From positions 4,216,001-4,280,000 of the forward strand of contig NC_010170.1 in the NCBI RefSeq assembly GCF_000067205.1: a DNA stretch of 64,000 bases, read 5' to 3'. Both the position numbers and the translations under genes were made by a program. Position 1 is the stretch's first letter. Every line of letters begins with the position of its first letter. Source of the DNA: Bordetella petrii (GTDB lineage Bacteria > Pseudomonadota > Gammaproteobacteria > Burkholderiales > Burkholderiaceae_B). The notes under the pieces were generated by a model. That model saw only the letters and a program-made list of their open reading frames with translations, was not told the origin of the DNA and did not search any database. Below are positions 1 to 8,409 of the stretch, piece after piece.

Positions 1-573
1 ACGACCGACAGCAAACACAGCCTGCCGGTCGCACCGGACCTGCTGCAACGAGACTTCTCTCCCGCGCGTCCCGACCAGGTCTGGACTACGGACATCACGT
101 ACATCTGGACGGACGAGGGTTGGCTGTTTCTGACCGTCATTCTCGACCTGTTCAGCCGTCAGGTGGTGGGCTGGTCGATGCAGCCGCACATGCGCACGGA
201 GCTGGTGTCTGATGCGCTGCGTATGGCGTGGTTTCGCCGCCGTCCGCAAGCGGGCCTGATCCTCCACAGTGACCGTGGCAGCCAGTATTGCAGTCATGAC
301 TTCCAGGACCTGCTCAAGGGCTACGGCATGCGCAGTTCGATGAGCCGTCGAGGCAATTGCTGGGACAACGCACCGACCGAGAGCCTGTGGGGATCGCTCA
401 AGCGTGCACGCATCCTCGGCCAGCGCTTTGCAACGCGTCGCGAAGCGATGGACGAGGTAATCGACTGGTTGAGCTTCTACAATCATTCGCGCTTGCACTC
501 GACGTTGGGCTACGTCAGCCCGATGCAATTCGAGCGGGACTGGTACGCCGCCCAGAACCAACGGGTGGCATAA
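1..573 (+). CDS. IS3-family transposase OrfB, C-terminal part (5' end outside window)
   Basis: The open frame is already running at base 1, so the gene is cut by the window edge. The visible 190 residues form the rve integrase core: the first catalytic Asp in WTTDITY, the second in HSDRGSQY, and the Glu in DNAPTESLWGSLK. The last two are separated by 35 residues, the D(35)E spacing typical of IS3 transposases. The protein ends with the usual YNHSRLHSTLGY segment. In this family OrfB is normally made as an OrfAB fusion by programmed frameshifting; OrfA is not in the window. The element sits against a truncated hsdR on the opposite strand. Confidence 0.9.
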   Translation, partial: TTDSKHSLPVAPDLLQRDFSPARPDQVWTTDITYIWTDEGWLFLTVILDLFSRQVVGWSMQPHMRTELVSDALRMAWFRRRPQAGLILHSDRGSQYCSHDFQDLLKGYGMRSSMSRRGNCWDNAPTESLWGSLKRARILGQRFATRREAMDEVIDWLSFYNHSRLHSTLGYVSPMQFERDWYAAQNQRVA

Positions 574-614
574 TCTCGCTCAGTTAAGGGATCCGAAATT
601 CGCGGGCAACGTCA
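1..614 (+). mobile_element. 3' part of an IS3-family insertion sequence
   Basis: Only the right-hand part of the element lies in the window. It consists of the end of a DDE transposase gene (stop at 571-573) and about 40 bp of non-coding right end. IS3 elements normally finish in ...CA-3', and a TCA at 612-614 fits that. The neighbouring hsdR reading frame becomes recognisable immediately after this point, which supports placing the boundary here. The exact terminal inverted repeat cannot be verified because the left end is outside the window. Confidence 0.75.
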
Positions 615-2651
615 GAAGATGCCTTGATGAGCCAACTCGTCGATGACGGCCTGCTTCTTCTCGGCCTTGCTCCAATGGCGCAGGAAATCGTCGAGCGACG
701 CGAACTCCTTGGCCAGGGTGTTGCGGGTGTAGTCCTTCAGGGACTCGGTGATCAGTTTACCGTTGGCGTCGAAGTACTGCACCCGCTCGGCCACCACCTT
801 GACCTCGACGTTGGAGACAACGTAACGGCGCACGTTGCTGCCTTCCTCACCTGGCAAGGGTTCGGCTACGCCGCCGGGGGACGTGGGGTTGTCGTCCGGC
901 GTGGGATAGGTGAATTCATCGTCAGGCGACGCCTCCCCATCTTCTTCATCTGGAGGAAGCGGTGGCTCGCCTGGGCCTGGCTCATAGATCTGCACCGGAT
1001 CGCCGTCGAAAGCCGGATCGGCGAACAGTTCGGTCGCTTTCTTGAAATCAAGGATAGTGAACCAATATTTGTCGAAGTCTTCGTTGATACGCGTTCCTCG
1101 ACCGATGATCTGCTTGAATTCGGTCATCGACTGGATGCGCTGATCCAGCACGATGAGCTTGCAGGTCTGGGCATCAACGCCCGTGGTCATCAGCTTGGAA
1201 GTGGTCGCGATAACGGGGTATTTGCTTTCCGGGAAGATGAAGTTATCCAACTCCATCTTGCCTTCTTCATTGTCGCCGGTGATGCGCACGACATAGCGGT
1301 GGTTCTGCGCGACCAGGTCGGCATTTTCGTTGACCAGCGCCTGGCGCATGCGTTCGGCATGGTCGATGTTGTCGCAGAAGACGATGGTCTTGTCGAAGCG
1401 GTTGCTGGCCTTCAGGTATTCACTGATCTTGCGCGCCACCACGTGCGTGCGCTGTTCCAGTACCAGCGTCTTGTCAAAATCACGCTGGTTATAGATACGG
1501 TCTTCGATCTCGTTGCCGTGCTTGTCAAGCATGCCCTTGTCGGGACGCCAGCCGGTCAGGTCTTTGTCCAGATCGATGCGCACTACCTTGTAGGGTGCGA
1601 GAAAGCCATCGTCGATGCCCTGGCGTAGCGAGTAGGTATAAATGGGCTCGCCGAAATAGTCGATATTGGATACGTCCTTGGTTTCCTTGGGCGTAGCGGT
1701 CAGGCCGATCTGTGTGGCGGAATGGAAATACGTCAGGATCTCGCGCCAGGCCGAATCTTCGGCGGCGCTGCCTCGGTGGCATTCGTCGATCACGATCAGA
1801 TCGAAGAATTCCGGACTGAACTGCTTGTAGATGTTCCGTTCTTCTTCGTTACCGGTGACGGCCTGGTAAAGCGATAGGTAGATTTCATAGGACTTGTTGG
1901 CCTGCCGCTTCTGGATCTTGGTCATCGCAGCGCCGAACGGCTTGAAGTCGTTGGTCATGGTCTGATCGACCAGGATGTTGCGGTCAGCCAGGAACAGGAT
2001 GCGTTTCTTGGCGCGCGACTTCCACAACCGCCAGATGATCTGGAAGGCGGTATAGGTCTTGCCTGTGCCCGTGGCCATCACCAGCAGAATGCGTTTCTGC
2101 TCTTTGGCTATCGCCTCGATGGTCTTGTTGATGGCGAGCAATTGATAGTAACGGGGCGTCTTGTTGCTGCCGTCGCTGTAGTAATCCTGGGCAACCAGGG
2201 CCTGTTGCTGTGTGCTCAGCCCTTGATGCTGTGCCCACCATTGCCACAGCGTATCGGCATTGGGGAACTCGTCCAGGCTCAGTTCGCGCTCGATCACGCC
2301 GTCCTTGGCGATCTTGTTGTGGAACAGGAAGCCATCTCCATTGCTGCTGAATACGAAAGGCACTTGCAGCATTTCGGCATAGCCAAGGGCCTGTTGCATG
2401 CCCGAGCCGATGGCATGCTTGTTGTCCTTGGCTTCGATGACGGCGATGGGCAGGTTGGGCTTGTGGAAAAGCACATAGTCGGCGCGCTTGTGCTGACCAC
2501 GTGTGTGCAGTTTGCCGCGCACGATAATGCGTCCCTTGGTCAGCAGGAACTCTTCTCGCACCTGGGTCAGGACGTCCCATCCGGCCTTTTCTAACGCTGG
2601 CGTGATGAACTTGGTGCAGATGTCACGTTCGCTGAGCGTCTGCTTATTCAT
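612..2651 (-). pseudogene. hsdR: Type I restriction enzyme R subunit (EcoEI type), C-terminally truncated by an IS
   Basis: HsdR is the motor and nuclease subunit of type I restriction enzymes. This frame (679 aa) begins with a PD-(D/E)XK nuclease region (D58, E73-A-K75), then a superfamily 2 helicase: Walker A MATGTGKT at about 192-199, DECH box, LTATP motif III, and a QIIGRGTRI motif VI. The start at 2651 is chosen because a GGAAGGA ribosome site precedes it; an upstream in-frame start adds 37 unlikely residues. The protein stops at DELAHQGIF, inside what should be the EcoEI_R_C domain. Its stop codon coincides with the IS3 end, so the last ~100-150 residues are missing. No hsdM or hsdS is present in the window. 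Restriction activity is doubtful. Confidence 0.85.
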
Positions 2652-2762
2652 AGGATGTAGTTCCTTCCATGCTGCCTTTCCCCATTGTTCCTGCCTGTCG
2701 TTCGGTGCTCGACGCGCGACCTTGGAGCTGTGTAGCGACGTCATCCTCTTCGTCCATGACAC

Positions 2763-3086
2763 TCAATCCAACACAACCAGAAATTCGGTTGCTAACGCAG
2801 TCGGCTGAACATCGCGAACATTGCGTTGCAGTGAAACCAGTCCGTAATCGGCCATCGTCTTCAGAGTGCGCGACAGGTTTGGCACCTTGCGGCCGCTGAG
2901 CTCAGCCAGCTCCGTCAAAGACTTAGGCTGCTTGTTGTGGATCAGGTGCAGCAGGTGGCGGTTGTCATCCGATAGCACGGCAGCCAGCGACGCCAAGGAA
3001 GGGAACAAGATGCTGGGAATCTCGCCGCCCTGCGGTGGCGGGCAATCCAGTTGCTGAACACCGACAACGCAGCGTTTCATGCGCAC
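2763..3086 (-). CDS. Winged-helix DNA-binding protein (HVO_A0114-like)
   Basis: A 107-residue protein whose second half, from about residue 40, reads as a winged helix: LSDDNRHLLHLIHNKQP, then SLTELAELSGRKVPNLSRTLKTM as helix-turn-helix, then a wing with GLVSLQR. Proteins of this type act as small autoregulators, and some are antitoxins of TumE/TumA-type pairs; that assignment is recalled family knowledge, not seen here. No partner toxin is recognisable in the ~110 bp upstream before the integrase remnant. It lies just upstream of hsdR on the same strand, so it could have controlled that operon. Start may be codon 1 or the Met at codon 3. Confidence 0.6.
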   Translation of the reverse strand: MRMKRCVVGVQQLDCPPPQGGEIPSILFPSLASLAAVLSDDNRHLLHLIHNKQPKSLTELAELSGRKVPNLSRTLKTMADYGLVSLQRNVRDVQPTALATEFLVVLD

Positions 3087-3179
3087 AAGCCCAAAGACAC
3101 ATTGACTTACAATAATATCAGCCAGTTATAAGCATTGCCGAACAACCAGGGGAAACCTTGATGCGGCGACAACAAATGG

Positions 3180-3200
3180 GGTAATCCAATAAAAATTACC
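3180..3200. repeat. Short dyad at the end of the integrase remnant
   Basis: GGTAAT at 3180-3185 and ATTACC at 3195-3200 form a perfect 6-bp inverted repeat with a 9-bp AT-rich centre. It lies between the integrase remnant and the winged-helix gene, so it could be an operator for the latter or part of an old attachment region. The stretch 3087-3200 shows no convincing gene. Confidence 0.3.
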
Positions 3201-3217
3201 TCAATACACCAAAGTGG

Positions 3218-3903
3218 CTACCCCATTCCCTGCGCCCATCTCTGATCCAGCAGCAGCGCCTGTTTTACGTCGTCCGGACCTTGCTGCTTTCCACGTGGGC
3301 AAGCTGCCGCTCAATTGCATCAGGCCGGTATCCGTTCTCATTGACCCGAGTTGAAAAGGTCGTTCGCCAGCAATGCGGCGTCGCACCCCGGCCCAGGCTT
3401 ATGTCGCGCATCGCGTAGGTCAGTCGATTGGCGTAGTGAAACCTTTGCCGCTCCGATGCGGGAACAGATAGCGTCCACCCGTGATGCGCTGCAAGTCTTT
3501 TAGTGCCGCAATGGCCTGCGTTGACAACGGGCTGACATGGTCACGCCGCGCTTTCATCTTCGCCCCAGGCCGACGCCACAGCGCATCCTCAAAGTCGAAC
3601 TCGCCCCACTCGGCATCCGCCGCTTTCCCTAGACAGCAAGCGGCCAGCGCAATCAGCCGCGAGCACAATGAGGTTTCCGGATAGCCCCGGTAGCCAGCCG
3701 CTCGCCTCCGCGAGACGTACTTGAGGAAAACCGCCAATAGCAAAGAGGTTTTCCTTGCCTTGCAGGCGGTACTTCCACCGCCAGAGCTTGCCACCGGTGG
3801 CTTTGACCAGCAGGAACAGGCCCCCGCCGTCTGAAAGTTTCCACTTTCAATCAGTCGATTTGGCCGACCTGACCTTGAGGTCGGTGAGTAGATTCTCGGG
3901 CAT
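3218..3903 (-). pseudogene. P4-type tyrosine recombinase (integrase), multiply broken
   Basis: The frame opens at 3903 with MPENLLTDLKVRSAK, the usual start of the DUF4102 arm-binding domain. It hits a TGA at 3847-3849, then continues as LSDGGGLFLLVKATGGKLWR and GGFPQVRLAEA. Most of the central region is deleted. A second frame (about 3420-3660) carries catalytic-domain sequence, WGEFDFEDALWRRPGAKMK and GGRYLFPHRSGKG. A third stretch (about 3260-3400) gives TRVNENGYRPDAIERQLAHV. Directly after this, where the family has the tyrosine nucleophile (normally TAC-AAC, YN), the codon reads TAA (3265-3267). The gene is dead and marks a former integrative element. P4-type integrases usually sit next to tRNA genes; none is seen here. 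Confidence 0.8.
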
Positions 3904-4000
3904 CGTTGGACTCCACTGAGGGGAGATGTACCCCCCACGGTTGAACACGAGTACCCCAACAATGGGCCTGACACCGATGTGTGCAGACGCTCCATACCTC

Positions 4001-4031
4001 GGTGTCTGACACCCTGCGGGAGTCAGACACC
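4001..4031. repeat. Perfect 10-bp palindrome downstream of ychF
   Basis: GGTGTCTGAC (4001-4010) is matched exactly by GTCAGACACC (4022-4031) around an 11-bp loop. It lies 23 bp beyond the ychF stop, so it may serve as its 3' hairpin, although no T-run follows on the minus strand. A degenerate relative (CCTGACACC...GTGCAGAC) lies at about 3966-3987, and a related GGTGTCGGGC palindrome occurs at 59661, so this looks like a recurring intergenic motif. Confidence 0.6.
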
Positions 4032-4053
4032 TGGCGAGATCCAGCGAAAACCG

Positions 4054-5145
4054 TCAGACGTTAAACAAGAAGTTCATCACGTCCCCATCCTGCACCACAT
4101 ACTCTTTCCCTTCCGCACGCATCTTGCCCGCTTCTTTCGCGCCCTGTTCGCCTTTGCAGGCGATGAAGTCGTCGAAGGAAATCGTCTGCGCGCGGATGAA
4201 GCCGCGTTCGAAGTCGGTGTGGATGACGCCGGCGGCTTGCGGCGCGGTGGCGCCGATGGGGATGGTCCAGGCGCGCACTTCTTTCACGCCCGCGGTGAAG
4301 TAGGTTTGCAGGCCCAGCAGCTTGAAGGCGGCGCGGATCAGGCGGTTCAGGCCCGGCTCGTCCATGCCCATGTCGGCCAGGAAGGCCTGGCGGTCTTCGT
4401 CGGGCAGGTCGACGATTTCGGATTCGATGGCCGCGCAAATGGCCACCACCGGCGCGTTCCGCGCGGCGGCGAACTCGGTCAGGCGCTCCAGCAGCGGGTT
4501 GTTGGTGAAACCATCGTCGCTGACGTTGCCCACGTACATGGCGGGCTTGGCGGTAATGAAGCACAGCTGCTTGATCAGCGCGGCTTCTTCGTCGCTAAGG
4601 TCGACCGAGCGCACCGGCTTGGCCTGGTTGAGCGCGGCAATGCATTTTTCCAGCGCGGCCACCAGGCGCTGCGCTTCCTTGTCGCCCGAGCGCGCGGTCT
4701 TGGAATGGCGGTGCAGGGCCTTCTCGGCCGTCTGCAGGTCGGCCAGCGCCAGTTCGGTCTCGATGACTTCGATGTCGGCAATCGGATCGACCTTGCCCGC
4801 CACGTGGATGACGTTGGGGTCTTCGAAGCAGCGCACCACGTTGACGATGGCGTCGGTCTCGCGGATGTGCGACAGGAACTGGTTGCCCAGGCCTTCGCCC
4901 TGGCTGGCGCCAGCCACCAGGCCGGCGATGTCGACGAACTCTACCGTGGCCGGCAGGATGCGCTCGGGCCCGACAATCTCGGCCAGCTTCTGCAGGCGCG
5001 GATCGGGCACTTCCACCACGCCCACGTTGGGCTCGATGGTGCAGAAGGGGTAGTTTTCCGCCGCGATGCCCGCGCGGGTCAGGGCGTTGAAAAGCGTCGA
5101 TTTGCCCACGTTGGGCAGGCCGACGATGCCGCATTGCAGAGCCAT
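4054..5145 (-). CDS. ychF: Ribosome-binding ATPase/GTPase YchF (OLA1 family)
   Basis: A full-length 363-residue YchF. It binds the ribosome and hydrolyses ATP in preference to GTP, and is linked to translation and oxidative-stress control. The N-terminus is MALQCGIVGLPNVGKSTLFN with the P-loop GLPNVGKS at about residues 9-16; DIAGLV is the G3 motif. The C-terminal TGS-like domain ends TDFERGFIRAQTI...GDVMNFLFNV. The ATG at 5145 gives the canonical start. In many proteobacteria pth is its neighbour; here pth is about 3 kb away. A reversed, diverged copy of 51 bp of this gene lies just upstream of its own start (5167-5217). Confidence 0.97.
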   Translation of the reverse strand: MALQCGIVGLPNVGKSTLFNALTRAGIAAENYPFCTIEPNVGVVEVPDPRLQKLAEIVGPERILPATVEFVDIAGLVAGASQGEGLGNQFLSHIRETDAIVNVVRCFEDPNVIHVAGKVDPIADIEVIETELALADLQTAEKALHRHSKTARSGDKEAQRLVAALEKCIAALNQAKPVRSVDLSDEEAALIKQLCFITAKPAMYVGNVSDDGFTNNPLLERLTEFAAARNAPVVAICAAIESEIVDLPDEDRQAFLADMGMDEPGLNRLIRAAFKLLGLQTYFTAGVKEVRAWTIPIGATAPQAAGVIHTDFERGFIRAQTISFDDFIACKGEQGAKEAGKMRAEGKEYVVQDGDVMNFLFNV

Positions 5146-5166
5146 GTAAGTCCTTGATTTATCTAG

Positions 5167-5217
5167 GCACCATCGAACCCAACGTGGGCGTGGTGGAAGC
5201 GCCCGACCTGCGCCGGC
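5167..5217 (+). repeat. Inverted, diverged copy of a 51-bp piece of ychF
   Basis: These 51 bases match the ychF coding sequence at 4992-5042 in inverted orientation at 46 of 51 positions. Read on the plus strand they give TIEPNVGVVEAPDLRRR followed by TAA, against TIEPNVGVVEVPDPRLQ in YchF. The two arms are separated by 124 bp that include the ychF start codon. It is either an inverted segmental duplication or a fossil of a second copy. The rest of the 5146-5361 spacer holds nothing recognisable. Confidence 0.85.
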
Positions 5218-5361
5218 GCTAACCGGCGGCTGTCTGTCAGGCCGTGGAACCGCCCGCCGGGCCTACCGGCGCCGCGGCGATTTTGTCCACGTTTTGTCCA
5301 TGAAAGCGGGGATTTTACCCGAGGGATGCTCTGGCAAGCGGCGGGGATGCTGGTCAAGGAT

Positions 5362-6846
5362 TTACCACTTCGCAACTTGTGGCGACGACAACGTCGTCGC
5401 CTCGTCTCCCGGCGGGCCGCTGCGCAGGGCCGCGCCCTGCCTGATGGCGGTAGCGACGCGCGCGGCGCTGAAGATCGCCAGCAACGGCGCGAGCGCCAAT
5501 ACGGAAAACAGCCACCATGCCGCGCCCGAGGTGCCTGCGACGCCGCCCGGTTCGCTCAAGCCGCCCAGGTTGGCCAGCATGCCGGCCAGCGCCGACCCCA
5601 GGGCCGTGGCAAATAACTGCACCGTGGTGATCGATGTCGCGGCGGCATCCTGGTCACCGGCGGGCGCGACTTGCAGAATACGGGTCAGCAGGTGCGGCCA
5701 GCCCAGTCCGATGCCGAAGCCCACCAGCGCGAGCCCCAGGCTGGCGCACGCCAGCACGAGGCCGTCGCCTTGCGCATGCAGGGGCATGGTGAATGCCAGG
5801 ATGACCATGCCGGCCAGCACCAGCGCCGGGCCGCTGACGATGGCCCGGCGCAGGGCGGCTCCCGTCCACCCCGAACTCCAGATTTCAGACACCGTCCAGC
5901 CCGCCGCCATCAGCGCGGCCATGTAGCCCGACAGTAGCGGCGTGCGGGCATGCAGGGTTTGCAGGAAGTACGGCACGAAGGTCTCGCTGGTCATGCCCAT
6001 TACCAGCAAGCCTATGGTGAGATACAGCGGCAGCAAGGGCGAAGTCAGGCGCAGGGCATTCTTGGGCAAAAGCCGCGTGTCGCTGGTGAAATCCTTGCGC
6101 ACCAGCAGCCACACCAGGATGACGGCCAGCCCAAGGCCACCCAGGTTCCACCTGGGATCGGGTGAGATGCTGCCCGCGCTGACCGCCAGCACCGCCACCG
6201 TCAGCAACAGCAATTGCGTGACGGGCAGCCTGGTGGATTGGCCGGCCTGGCCGCGCGTGCGGGCAGGCAACACCAGCCACACGAGCAGTGCGTACAGCAG
6301 CGTCAGCGGCGCCAGCGAGCCGAACGCCGCCCGCCATGCATCCATTTGCGCAAACACTCCGCCCACTGCGGGGCCCAGCAGGGTCGCCACCCCCCACATG
6401 CCGGAGATCAGGGCCATTGCCCGGGGCCATAGCCGCTCATCGAATACGGCATAGATCATTGCGTAGCACAACGCGAACAGAAAGCCGCCGCCCAGCCCCT
6501 GCAGGGTGCGGCCCAGCAACATCACCGGCATGGCTGGCGCCAGCGCACACACCAGGCTGCCCGCGATAAAAAGCACACCGGCGGTGGCATACGCGCCGCG
6601 CGAGCCCGCCATTGCCAGCAGCCTGGCCGTCAGCGCCGACCCCAGGATGGAGGCCACCACGAACAGGGTGGTGTTCCAGGCGTAGAGATCGAGACCGCCG
6701 ATGTCCTGGACCACGGACGGCAGCACCGTCGTGGCGACGTAGATGTTGATGGCATGCAGTGCCACCCCGCCCGACAACGCGATGGAACATCCCAGGTTCT
6801 TGCCGGAGAACAGATCCCGCCAGCTTCCTTCTTGTTGCGTAGACAT
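5362..6846 (-). CDS. MFS drug-efflux-type transporter (DHA family)
   Basis: A 494-residue multi-pass membrane protein. Hydrophobic segments run along its length, and the region around LLAMAGSRGAYATAG and LLGRTLQGLGGGFLF matches the loop and antiporter-motif region of major facilitator proteins of the 14-helix DHA2 type. Such proteins expel small toxic compounds by proton antiport at the inner membrane; the substrate cannot be read from sequence. The gene is divergent from a Cys-rich helix-turn-helix regulator (6982) across 135 bp, a common layout for a pump and its repressor. A weak GGAA precedes the start. Confidence 0.8.
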   Translation of the reverse strand: MSTQQEGSWRDLFSGKNLGCSIALSGGVALHAINIYVATTVLPSVVQDIGGLDLYAWNTTLFVVASILGSALTARLLAMAGSRGAYATAGVLFIAGSLVCALAPAMPVMLLGRTLQGLGGGFLFALCYAMIYAVFDERLWPRAMALISGMWGVATLLGPAVGGVFAQMDAWRAAFGSLAPLTLLYALLVWLVLPARTRGQAGQSTRLPVTQLLLLTVAVLAVSAGSISPDPRWNLGGLGLAVILVWLLVRKDFTSDTRLLPKNALRLTSPLLPLYLTIGLLVMGMTSETFVPYFLQTLHARTPLLSGYMAALMAAGWTVSEIWSSGWTGAALRRAIVSGPALVLAGMVILAFTMPLHAQGDGLVLACASLGLALVGFGIGLGWPHLLTRILQVAPAGDQDAAATSITTVQLFATALGSALAGMLANLGGLSEPGGVAGTSGAAWWLFSVLALAPLLAIFSAARVATAIRQGAALRSGPPGDEATTLSSPQVAKW

Positions 6847-6894
6847 GAGAATTTCCGAACAGAGGGGCGATACGCATCGTTGCCAGGATTGGCG

Positions 6895-6945
6895 GGATGC
6901 ACTACATTAATAAAACAAGAATTTACTTTGAATATTAGTAAGCAC
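6895..6945. promoter_or_regulatory. AT-rich divergent promoter/operator region
   Basis: The 135-bp gap between the MFS pump and its regulator contains a very AT-rich stretch that stands out from the GC-rich surroundings. Inside it TTACT (6923-6927) and AGTAA (6937-6941) form a dyad with a 9-bp centre, a plausible operator half-site pair for the adjacent regulator. No consensus promoter is assigned with confidence. Confidence 0.4.
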
Positions 6946-6981
6946 GTCCCGTATTTGTCAACACAACACTTGGAAAATTCG

Positions 6982-7614
6982 ATGAGCACAGGATCGTCGA
7001 CCGCCGACCGGCTGCTGTACCTGCTGAAGACGCGCGGCCCCCTACAGGCGGCCGACGCGGGCGCAATGCTGGGCATGACAGCCGAAGCCGCGCGCCAGCA
7101 GTTCACCAAGCTGGCCGCGTCAGGCCTGGCCGAGGCCTACTCGGAAGCGCGTGGTGTGGGCCGTCCCAGCCAGTTCTGGAAACTGACGGCCGCCGGCCAT
7201 GGACGCTTTCCCGACGCGCACGCGGACCTGACGGTCCAACTGATCGACACGGTGCGCCAGGCTTTTGGCGAGCAGGCCATCGAACGCCTGATCGACATGC
7301 GCGAACAGAAAAGCCGTGAGGGGTATTTGCGCGAGATGAGCGGCGCGCCAGACTTGAAAGAACGCGTGGCACGCCTGGCCCGGTTGCGCTCGCGGGAAGG
7401 CTATATGGCCGAGTACGAAGAACTGGAAGACGGCGCCTTTCTGTTCATAGAGAACCATTGCCCGATCTGCGCCGCTGCCACGGCGTGCCAGGGGTTCTGT
7501 CGGGCGGAACTGATGGTGTTTGAACAGGTGCTGCAGGCGAAGGTGGAGCGAACCGAGCACCTGCTGCGGCAAGCGCGCCGTTGCGCCTACAAGGTGAGCC
7601 CCTTGCCGGATTGA
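6982..7614 (+). CDS. ArsR/DeoR-like regulator with C-terminal Cys cluster (SufR-like)
   Basis: A 210-residue regulator. Residues 1-65 are a winged helix (DRLLYLLKTRGPLQAADAGA, then MLGMTAEAARQQFTKLAASG). The C-terminal half contains ENHCPICAAATACQGFCRAE, four cysteines spaced like those of SufR-type regulators (COG2345), which can hold an Fe-S cluster. That role is family knowledge plus inference. The start at 6982 (MSTGSS) is preferred over an upstream in-frame start, which would run the gene through the AT-rich operator region. It is divergent from the MFS pump and likely controls it, perhaps in response to redox or NO stress. Confidence 0.75.
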   Translation: MSTGSSTADRLLYLLKTRGPLQAADAGAMLGMTAEAARQQFTKLAASGLAEAYSEARGVGRPSQFWKLTAAGHGRFPDAHADLTVQLIDTVRQAFGEQAIERLIDMREQKSREGYLREMSGAPDLKERVARLARLRSREGYMAEYEELEDGAFLFIENHCPICAAATACQGFCRAELMVFEQVLQAKVERTEHLLRQARRCAYKVSPLPD

Positions 7615-7645
7615 GGGCGTGTGTGTGGGAGAGGGCGTGATGCCA

Positions 7646-8404
7646 CTACCCTATTCCCAGCACCACCACAATCAACAGCATCGGTCCGGCATTGAAGATG
7701 CTATGCAGCGCCACGGACGCGCCGATGCCGCGCCGCACGCGGATCCAGCCCAGCACCAGGCCGGTGGCCCATTGCGGCAGCACCAGCAGGGGCAGCATCC
7801 AGTAGGCTGTGTCGACCAGCACGAAATTGTTCAGGTGCACCACCGCGAACGCGACCGACGACAGGTGGTAGACCATGCCAAAGCGCATCAGGTAACGGCG
7901 GCGCCAGCCCATTTGCCAGCGCGCCCGCGCCACCTTGGCGCGCCGCAGCGGCAGGCAGGCCAGCAGCACGACCGCGGCCGCCCACGCCAGCGTCCAGCCG
8001 TGCACGCCCCACAGCAGCGGCGGCAGGATGGCCGGGCATACCCACAGCGCCTGCCTGGGGCGGCGCAGGCCGTAGCGAAACAGCATTTCCTCGATCAGCG
8101 GCGCCCACAGCACCGCGTTCAACCAGGGAATGGCGGATGGGTCGATGCGATGCACGGCGCCGCCCGCGCCCGCCGCCGTGACGGCGATGGGCCCCAGCGC
8201 GAAGAAATTCAGGCCCCACAGAACGGCTGCCCAGGCCAGTAACCGGCGCAGCGGCACGTCAGGCAGCCAGTCGTTACGCAGCCCGCTGGGCGTGCGCCGG
8301 CCAGGCAGGCGCCGCACATCCGGGGCGAACAGGAAGCGCAGGAAATCGGCCAGCTCGTCGCGGAACCGCAGCCTGGCGGGCAAGGTTGCTGGGGCCGCAG
8401 GCAT
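7646..8404 (-). CDS. CPBP-family intramembrane metalloprotease
   Basis: A 252-residue membrane protein with the three CPBP (Abi, CaaX-protease-like) motifs in order: EEMLFRYGLRR (EExxxR), AFAVVHLNNFV (FxxxH) and ALHSIFN (HxxxN). These Glu and His residues ligand the catalytic metal in this family. About six hydrophobic segments surround them. Family members process prenylated or small secreted peptides, or support bacteriocin self-immunity; the substrate here is unknown. The stop lies 5 bp after the pth start region on the same strand, so it may be co-transcribed upstream of nothing else obvious. It is convergent with the regulator ending at 7614. Confidence 0.85.
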   Translation of the reverse strand: MPAAPATLPARLRFRDELADFLRFLFAPDVRRLPGRRTPSGLRNDWLPDVPLRRLLAWAAVLWGLNFFALGPIAVTAAGAGGAVHRIDPSAIPWLNAVLWAPLIEEMLFRYGLRRPRQALWVCPAILPPLLWGVHGWTLAWAAAVVLLACLPLRRAKVARARWQMGWRRRYLMRFGMVYHLSSVAFAVVHLNNFVLVDTAYWMLPLLVLPQWATGLVLGWIRVRRGIGASVALHSIFNAGPMLLIVVVLGIG

Positions 8405-8409
8405 GTGGC

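Noticed and set aside
3087..3200. A toxin gene partnered with the winged-helix protein
   Set aside because: The space is too short and no toxin-like frame is seen.
1..4050. An intact defence island
   Set aside because: hsdR is truncated, no hsdM or hsdS is visible and the integrase is dead, so only remnants are supported.
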